Virus record (IMG/VR): IMGVR_UViG_3300003323_000232
Coordinates: 1 to 41,657 of that record
Strand: one strand, 5' to 3'
DNA length: 41,657 nucleotides
Source of the DNA: a virus
Both the position numbers and the translations under genes were made by a program. Below the pieces are notes generated by a model. That model made no database searches. It saw only the letters and a list, made by a program, of their open reading frames with translations, and was not told the origin of the DNA. Shown piece by piece: positions 38,036 to 41,657 of this stretch; the first letter of the stretch is position 1, and each line of letters starts with the position of its first letter.

Positions 38036-39690
38036 TATATTGCCAGTGTGAGGGGGCGACGGTCGGAATACTTTGATTTGAAAGTCGGCTCTTGATTAAT
38101 AGCCATGTATACAGACATGAGCAGGGCAGCAAAACCGTCGATTTTCCCCTTACTAGCCTTCTTATCGAGCTTGCGGTTGCCATTGCTGTCTGTAGTCGTC
38201 ATACAGTTGGTTAGCATCCACTCCATGATTGGGTTTGCATCATGCAACAGAATGCCGCCAATAATCAAGTCTTCAAGGCACTTCAACGGTTCATGTAGGT
38301 TCGGGCCGTTATAACCGACTAAGCGGAGAATGTCCTTCTTCCAAAGCTGCAATTCCTTGAGCTTAGTTTGCATACTATACACGAAGCGAGTTGCATTGAA
38401 CTTGTCAACCCCGATCCCAGTAACCGGTACAGGGTCATCAATTAGACTCGCTATGATATCGTCCTCAACAACCTCCTGTCGAGCAACAGGACCGGGAATG
38501 AGTTTTAGCAACCCCATATCCGCCCAAAGCTGATAACGATCCTTGTTGATCTTATTCGCTGGTTCCGACGGTGCCCAAAACGAGAATTTAGCCTGGATAC
38601 GCTCTTGACCCTGGAAAGATACTTTGCGAATGTCGGCAGTGGCGGATAGGTCCAAATGGTTAGACAAGTCAACCGCGATGAACCGCATTGGGTCTTTGGC
38701 TAGTACCGGCTCGTCTTCCGTAGGTTGCATGGTGCAACCATTCCAGTATTTCACTTCAAGCCACGTCGATTCGTGTTTGGTCGGCTTGTTCAATCTGTAA
38801 CGGAGGAAATCCGACTTATCAGCCGGATTCTTCAACGCCTCTTGATACGCTTTCCTGAACTCAACTTCATTAAGGCTCGCTCCCCATGAAGGATTCACAC
38901 GCTTCCATACGTTTTCGTCTTCCCAGTCTTCGTAGTCTTCCATTGCGTATACGCAAGGAAGCGTATAGATATCAATCACTTCCGATTTCTGAATTCTCCG
39001 GGCGTGGCTGAATCGCTCCCACCAAAGCAAAGACTCGTCCAATTCACCAGCGGTGGAAAGGACAAAACAAATAGGTTGGTCCCTAGCAGCACCTCCGTAA
39101 CGGAGGGCTTTCCACAAATCACGATTAGGCTGAGTATGCAATTCATCAAACAGCAAGCCATGAATATTAAGCCCCTCATTTCGATACCCATCAGCGGAGA
39201 GAACTTTGTATTCACCGTCAATCTCTGGAAAGCGGATGAGTTTCTTAGACTCCCGTACTTTTAGAATCTCTTCTAGGTCCGGACTACGCCGGACCATTGA
39301 TACCGCTTCTTTATAGACAATCCCGGCTTGCTCTCTATCGCAGGCGGCACTATAAACATGAGGGCTAGGTTCGCCATCACCACAAAGCAAGTACAAAGCC
39401 ACACCAGCCATGAGAGTAGATTTGCCATTCTTTTTCGGAATCCAGATTTCGACATTTTGAAACCGCCTCTTGCCGTTAGGCATTTTCCATCCGAAGGCCG
39501 GAGCGATAATACCCTCCCATTGCCAAGGCAGCAATTCAAAGGGTTTATCAGCATTCCGGCCTTTGGGATGCTTTAGGAACGTCGTGAAGAACTCCCGTAC
39601 ACGCAATGCGGCGTCAAGATCGAAGTAGCAACCTTTCCGTACTGCTTCTTCGTCCGATGCGTTCCGAATCCAGTTAGTATAAGGTTGCAT
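38035..39690 (-). CDS. terL: Terminase large subunit, 551 aa
   Basis: The ATPase-nuclease motor that packages DNA. ATPase: PKKNGKSTL (Walker A, about 85-93), GLLFDELH (Walker B) and VLSTAG (coupling motif). Nuclease: AVDLSNHLDLSA with the first Asp, GIGVDK, and KIDGFAALLMS with the final Asp. The ATG lies inside palindrome variant 39684-39698 as TAATG shared with the TerS stop. A perfect palindrome (38724-38738) encodes G-C-T-M-Q-P in the linker between ATPase and nuclease domains. Confidence 0.95.
   Translation of the reverse strand: MQPYTNWIRNASDEEAVRKGCYFDLDAALRVREFFTTFLKHPKGRNADKPFELLPWQWEGIIAPAFGWKMPNGKRRFQNVEIWIPKKNGKSTLMAGVALYLLCGDGEPSPHVYSAACDREQAGIVYKEAVSMVRRSPDLEEILKVRESKKLIRFPEIDGEYKVLSADGYRNEGLNIHGLLFDELHTQPNRDLWKALRYGGAARDQPICFVLSTAGELDESLLWWERFSHARRIQKSEVIDIYTLPCVYAMEDYEDWEDENVWKRVNPSWGASLNEVEFRKAYQEALKNPADKSDFLRYRLNKPTKHESTWLEVKYWNGCTMQPTEDEPVLAKDPMRFIAVDLSNHLDLSATADIRKVSFQGQERIQAKFSFWAPSEPANKINKDRYQLWADMGLLKLIPGPVARQEVVEDDIIASLIDDPVPVTGIGVDKFNATRFVYSMQTKLKELQLWKKDILRLVGYNGPNLHEPLKCLEDLIIGGILLHDANPIMEWMLTNCMTTTDSNGNRKLDKKASKGKIDGFAALLMSVYMAINQEPTFKSKYSDRRPLTLAI
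38724..38738. repeat. Dispersed palindrome, perfect copy
   Basis: In the interdomain linker of TerL, encoding C-T-M-Q, the same frame as 14341. Confidence 0.85.
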
Positions 39691-39698
39691 TATGCACC
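39684..39698. repeat. Dispersed palindrome, one mismatch, at TerS stop / TerL start
   Basis: The overlapping stop and start (TAATG) of TerS and TerL are inside this repeat. Confidence 0.8.
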
Positions 39699-40142
39699 TT
39701 GCTCGTCAGCAGCAATACGGGCGGCACGGCTACGGGCCGTAAAATCGAGTAGACCGGATTTCTTTTTACCCTTCACGCCGACACGGGCTTGCGGATTCTC
39801 GCCATCTGCAATGGCTTGTTGCCGTGCTGCTTTTGCCGCTGAAAATACACCGATACCAAGTTCGGAACCGAGACGCAATGCCTGGCTGTTGTATGTCAAC
39901 ATTACATCAATCATTGGGTTCGGAATCTGTTTACCGTTTAGTGAAATCAGTTCGTGCCCATGTACTTTGTCTTCCATTTCCTCAATAGATGAAATAAGAA
40001 ATACATACCGCTCCAGCATTCGGCATACACCGAATGGGAGCGGTTTTGTTTCGTCACCCAATAAATCGACATACAAGCTAGACCAATACTCGCATCCGTT
40101 CCGGAACTCTCTCAAGCGTAGTGGTGGAGTCGGTATTTCCAT
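39690..40142 (-). CDS. terS: Terminase small subunit, P27-like, 150 aa
   Basis: It recognises the packaging site and regulates TerL. The start MEIPTPPLRLREF is chosen because earlier in-frame ATGs lie deep in the upstream gene; the ribosome site is weak and a 65-base overlap remains. Family features: CEYWSSLYVDLLG, a helical central part (RMLERYVFLISSIEEME), the segment NGKQIPNPMIDVM and a basic, Ala-rich tail (GVKGKKKSGLLDFTARSRAA). Confidence 0.82.
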   Translation of the reverse strand: MEIPTPPLRLREFRNGCEYWSSLYVDLLGDETKPLPFGVCRMLERYVFLISSIEEMEDKVHGHELISLNGKQIPNPMIDVMLTYNSQALRLGSELGIGVFSAAKAARQQAIADGENPQARVGVKGKKKSGLLDFTARSRAARIAADEQGA

Positions 40143-40686
40143 TGTACTTTGCTCGCAACTTATCAAGTAAGTCATTACGTCGTCGTAACAACTCCGCTGG
40201 CGGTCGTTGATTAGTTTGTGCCTGTATTGCCCGGCACTCGCCAATCAGCTTATGACAGCGGATAATATCTGGGTCAATCGCAGTATGGTCATAATATACT
40301 ATACCTGGTAAGGTGTCTTCAAACGGCATATTTTCGTCGTCAGATGAGAGGTCGGTAAAGGTACTAGTTATTGTATTGCGTTTTACTCGGAATTCTATTT
40401 CCAGGAATTCGGCAATATTGCGGCGTGCGTGATAGAAACACCACTCACGGAAATTGCCAGTCTTTTTCGCAACATCATATCGACACGCTTGCGGAATGGC
40501 ACGAGTAATTGCGTATGATTCAACTTCGGTCCAGTATTTGTATACTATCTTGCCACTAATCTTAACATGGAGTGCCCTTGCTTGGCGTGTAGTAACAATT
40601 AATACTTTACCACCTTCCTCAGTCAGCTTACCGTCCTTCACGAACCGCCCTTGGTCGCCGTTGTCCCATTCCGGATTCTGTTGCAT
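40078..40686 (-). CDS. Putative sigma-factor-like regulator, 202 aa
   Basis: ATG within a perfect palindrome (40680-40694), AGGGGG upstream. The middle, TGNFREWCFYHARRNIAEFL (about 77-96), resembles sigma70 region 2 (a core-binding helix with Phe-x-x-Trp and ARRNI), and TDLSSDDENMPFEDTLP resembles the acidic linker to region 4; the C terminus is helical but lacks a clear region 4 turn. It stands before terminase at the top of the late operon, where a late-gene activator would fit. The match is by eye and incomplete; a small unknown DNA-binding protein is the alternative. Confidence 0.5.
   Translation of the reverse strand: MQQNPEWDNGDQGRFVKDGKLTEEGGKVLIVTTRQARALHVKISGKIVYKYWTEVESYAITRAIPQACRYDVAKKTGNFREWCFYHARRNIAEFLEIEFRVKRNTITSTFTDLSSDDENMPFEDTLPGIVYYDHTAIDPDIIRCHKLIGECRAIQAQTNQRPPAELLRRRNDLLDKLRAKYNGNTDSTTTLERVPERMRVLV
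40296..40305 (-). promoter_or_regulatory. GGTATAGTAT promoter-like element before terS
   Basis: On the minus strand GGTATAGTATATTATG, nearly the capsid-gene element GGTATAGTATAATATG. It is inside the sigma-like gene, about 155 bases before the TerS start. It would serve terminase and later genes. Confidence 0.45.
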
Positions 40687-40694
40687 GATGCAAC
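40680..40694. repeat. Dispersed palindrome, perfect copy at a start codon
   Basis: Contains the ATG of the sigma-like gene (40686-40684) just after its AGGGGG ribosome site. Confidence 0.85.
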
Positions 40695-40697
40695 CCC

Positions 40698-40994
40698 CTA
40701 ATACTGACGTGAGAATTCGAATGTTTTGTCATTGCGGGTGAGAGTAAACTTATCGCCGACTCGCGTATACTTCCATGTCTCTGCACCTACCGTCAGTGTA
40801 TTGTGTTGTGGGCCGTATTTGAACTGGAGGTATTCACGGCCGTTGTGGATAGAGTTATCCTTGATCGTTAGTGTCCCACTTAAGCATTTCGGCGGATCGT
40901 CACTAGTACAACACCATACACCGTCAATCGTCGGAAATTTCATTTCATATGGGATAGGTGCAGAGAGTGTTAGGGCTAGTGCTAGGGTCTGCAT
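40698..40994 (-). CDS. Putative exported beta-barrel-like protein, 98 aa
   Basis: MQTLALALTLSAPIP is a short hydrophobic start that may be a signal peptide, though it has no Lys or Arg before it. The rest resembles a small lipocalin-like barrel: IDGVWCCTSDD, SGTLTIKDN, YLQFKYGP, LTVGAETWKYT and KFTLTRNDKTFEFSRQ, alternating strands. AAAGGA lies upstream. No named family recognised; early superinfection-type surface proteins can look like this. Confidence 0.62.
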   Translation of the reverse strand: MQTLALALTLSAPIPYEMKFPTIDGVWCCTSDDPPKCLSGTLTIKDNSIHNGREYLQFKYGPQHNTLTVGAETWKYTRVGDKFTLTRNDKTFEFSRQY

Positions 40995-41323
40995 TCGAGT
41001 AATCCTTTGAACTCTTTGAAGTCCGTAAAGAGACGTAGAAATACTTGTTCACAGTTGTTCTTAACGAATTGCTCTACTTTGGCAAGCAACTCCATGCTGA
41101 CCCACATGTGGGGTTCGCATTCGAACGTGAACGTGTGGATAGGTTGATCCGTGTTCTGTTTGTAATACACCTCAATTTGCCACATATACCCTGTATTGTT
41201 GCACGATGCAACCCATAGCTCGAATTCGCCAACATCACACATGACGTTCAAGACCGGGTTGATGATATCTGGCGTGAAGTCCCCACCTTCAAGCAATTGC
41301 CATTTCTGGATAGGACTACTCAT
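40982..41323 (-). CDS. Hypothetical protein, 113 aa (paralogue B)
   Basis: Clearly related to the neighbouring 104-aa protein: W at the start (KWQLLEGG), FELWVASCNN, WQIEVYYKQN, ELLAKVEQFVKNN and a closing FKEFKGLL, in the same order and spacing. So the pair arose by tandem duplication. Probably a small alpha/beta domain; no named family. ATGA-coupled to its paralogue. A perfect palindrome (41198-41212) encodes V-A-S-C-N. Confidence 0.68.
   Translation of the reverse strand: MSSPIQKWQLLEGGDFTPDIINPVLNVMCDVGEFELWVASCNNTGYMWQIEVYYKQNTDQPIHTFTFECEPHMWVSMELLAKVEQFVKNNCEQVFLRLFTDFKEFKGLLECRP
41198..41212. repeat. Dispersed palindrome, perfect copy in paralogue B
   Basis: Encodes V-A-S-C-N at the same place as V-A-L-R-N in paralogue A (41527-41541). 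Confidence 0.85.
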
Positions 41324-41634
41324 AATGCACCTCGGAATTTACTGTAGGCGTCGAACATAGCTGAGAATATTACGCTCATTTTGTCGCGTAGAAGTTGTTC
41401 AACTTCGGCGAACAGTTCATGGCATGGTGCGTAGCGATGCGGAATTTTGGCATTATCTGCGAATATTCGGCAGACGTGTTGCTTCTCCGGATAATACACT
41501 TCAATCAGCCACTCACACGTCTTCTCGTTGCGTAATGCAACGTATATCGTAAACCCTTCTACTCTCGCTCCTGCACTAATAGCACTACATACTTTCCACT
41601 CGTGTTTTGGCGACTTTTGTACCGAGCGGTTCAT
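41320..41634 (-). CDS. Hypothetical protein, 104 aa (paralogue A)
   Basis: Tandem paralogue of 40982-41323: EWKVCSAI, FTIYVALRNE, WLIEVYYPEKQ, ELFAEVEQLLRDK and YSKFRGAL align one for one. GAGGTG stands before the ATG. Its palindrome (41527-41541, one mismatch) is kept at the homologous position. It is the first gene of the late run visible in this window; a promoter may lie past the right edge. Confidence 0.68.
   Translation of the reverse strand: MNRSVQKSPKHEWKVCSAISAGARVEGFTIYVALRNEKTCEWLIEVYYPEKQHVCRIFADNAKIPHRYAPCHELFAEVEQLLRDKMSVIFSAMFDAYSKFRGAL
41527..41541. repeat. Dispersed palindrome, one mismatch, in paralogue A
   Basis: Encodes V-A-L-R-N at the position homologous to 41198-41212. 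Confidence 0.8.
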
Positions 41635-41657
41635 ATGTACACCTCAAAATGGTGGTC

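Larger units (their letters stand above)
987..41541. repeat. Whole dispersed-palindrome family (index entry)
   Basis: Consensus GTTGCA-NNN-TGCAAC, centre usually YNR. Perfect arms (15-mer starts): 1692, 5603, 6448, 9940, 11417, 12203, 13579, 14341, 14854, 16719, 17829, 20019, 24878, 26733, 32151, 35651, 36225, 36644, 38724, 40680, 41198. One arm mismatch: 987, 2993, 4617, 6972, 8674, 10861, 13011, 15596, 16897, 19536, 20621, 21037, 21637, 22632, 27547, 28298, 28487, 29947, 30998, 33857, 34192, 38234, 39684, 41527. Two mismatches, less certain: 358, 3707, 7648, 11580, 23032, 26133, 32890. With equal base frequencies, 12 fixed positions would be met 0.0025 times in this length, and 0.09 times allowing one mismatch. 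Counted by hand, so a few may be missed. Confidence 0.92.

Noticed and set aside
987-41541. CRISPR array or mobile repeat as explanation of the palindrome
   Set aside because: Copies are single, 0.2-2.3 kb apart, lack uniform spacers and lack longer shared flanks, so they are neither an array nor an inserted element.
1-41657. Prophage or integrated element
   Set aside because: No integrase, excisionase or attachment-like repeats are visible and there are no bacterial flanking genes; the XRE protein alone is not enough to claim lysogeny.

Overview
This 41.7 kb window is most of the genome of a tailed double-stranded DNA phage (Caudoviricetes, siphovirus-like) with an HK97-type head. The evidence is a complete late module: small and large terminase, HK97-type portal, prohead protease and capsid, head-tail connectors, tail tube, tail assembly chaperones with a -1 slippery site, tape measure, and fibre or enzyme genes. 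No integrase, endolysin, holin or tRNA was recognised. The host cannot be named from the sequence. Cys-rich modules joined by long Thr runs, as in the 553-residue protein at 21828-23489, remind me of Planctomycetota and their phages, but this is a weak, unverified impression.

Layout. (1) 1-1.9 kb, minus strand: an HNH endonuclease, thyX and three small genes coupled by ATGA overlaps, behind a good sigma70-type promoter. (2) 1.9-2.8 kb: a divergent control region with two CTCCAA inverted repeats, a CGGTATAGTAT element and a leader hairpin that looks like an attenuator. (3) 2.8-11.8 kb, plus strand: early replication operon (SF2 helicase, XRE-like regulator, PD-(D/E)XK nuclease with cysteines, primase-helicase, family A DNA polymerase), mostly joined by overlapping stop and start codons. 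(4) 11.8-17.8 kb, plus strand: many small genes, several with their own promoter and dyad, and a ParB-like gene at 15.6 kb without any ParA. (5) A bidirectional terminator at 17.82 kb. (6) 41.6-17.9 kb, minus strand: the late operon, read right to left from two tandem paralogues through packaging, head, tail, fibre and glycosyltransferase genes to a secreted subtilase.

The outstanding feature is a dispersed palindrome, GTTGCA-NNN-TGCAAC (best form GTTGCAYNRTGCAAC). By hand count there are 21 perfect copies and 24 with one mismatch, about one per 0.9 kb and never more than about 2.3 kb apart. It lies in coding sequence in all three frames, supplies the start codon of at least seven genes, fills short gaps between genes, and forms the core of the terminator at 17.82 kb. 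Its half-site differs by one base from that of bacterial parS (GTTTCA), with one extra base in the centre. I infer a phage-wide ParB/Noc/KorB-like or stoperator-like system, with the phage ParB as first candidate reader and the XRE protein as second.
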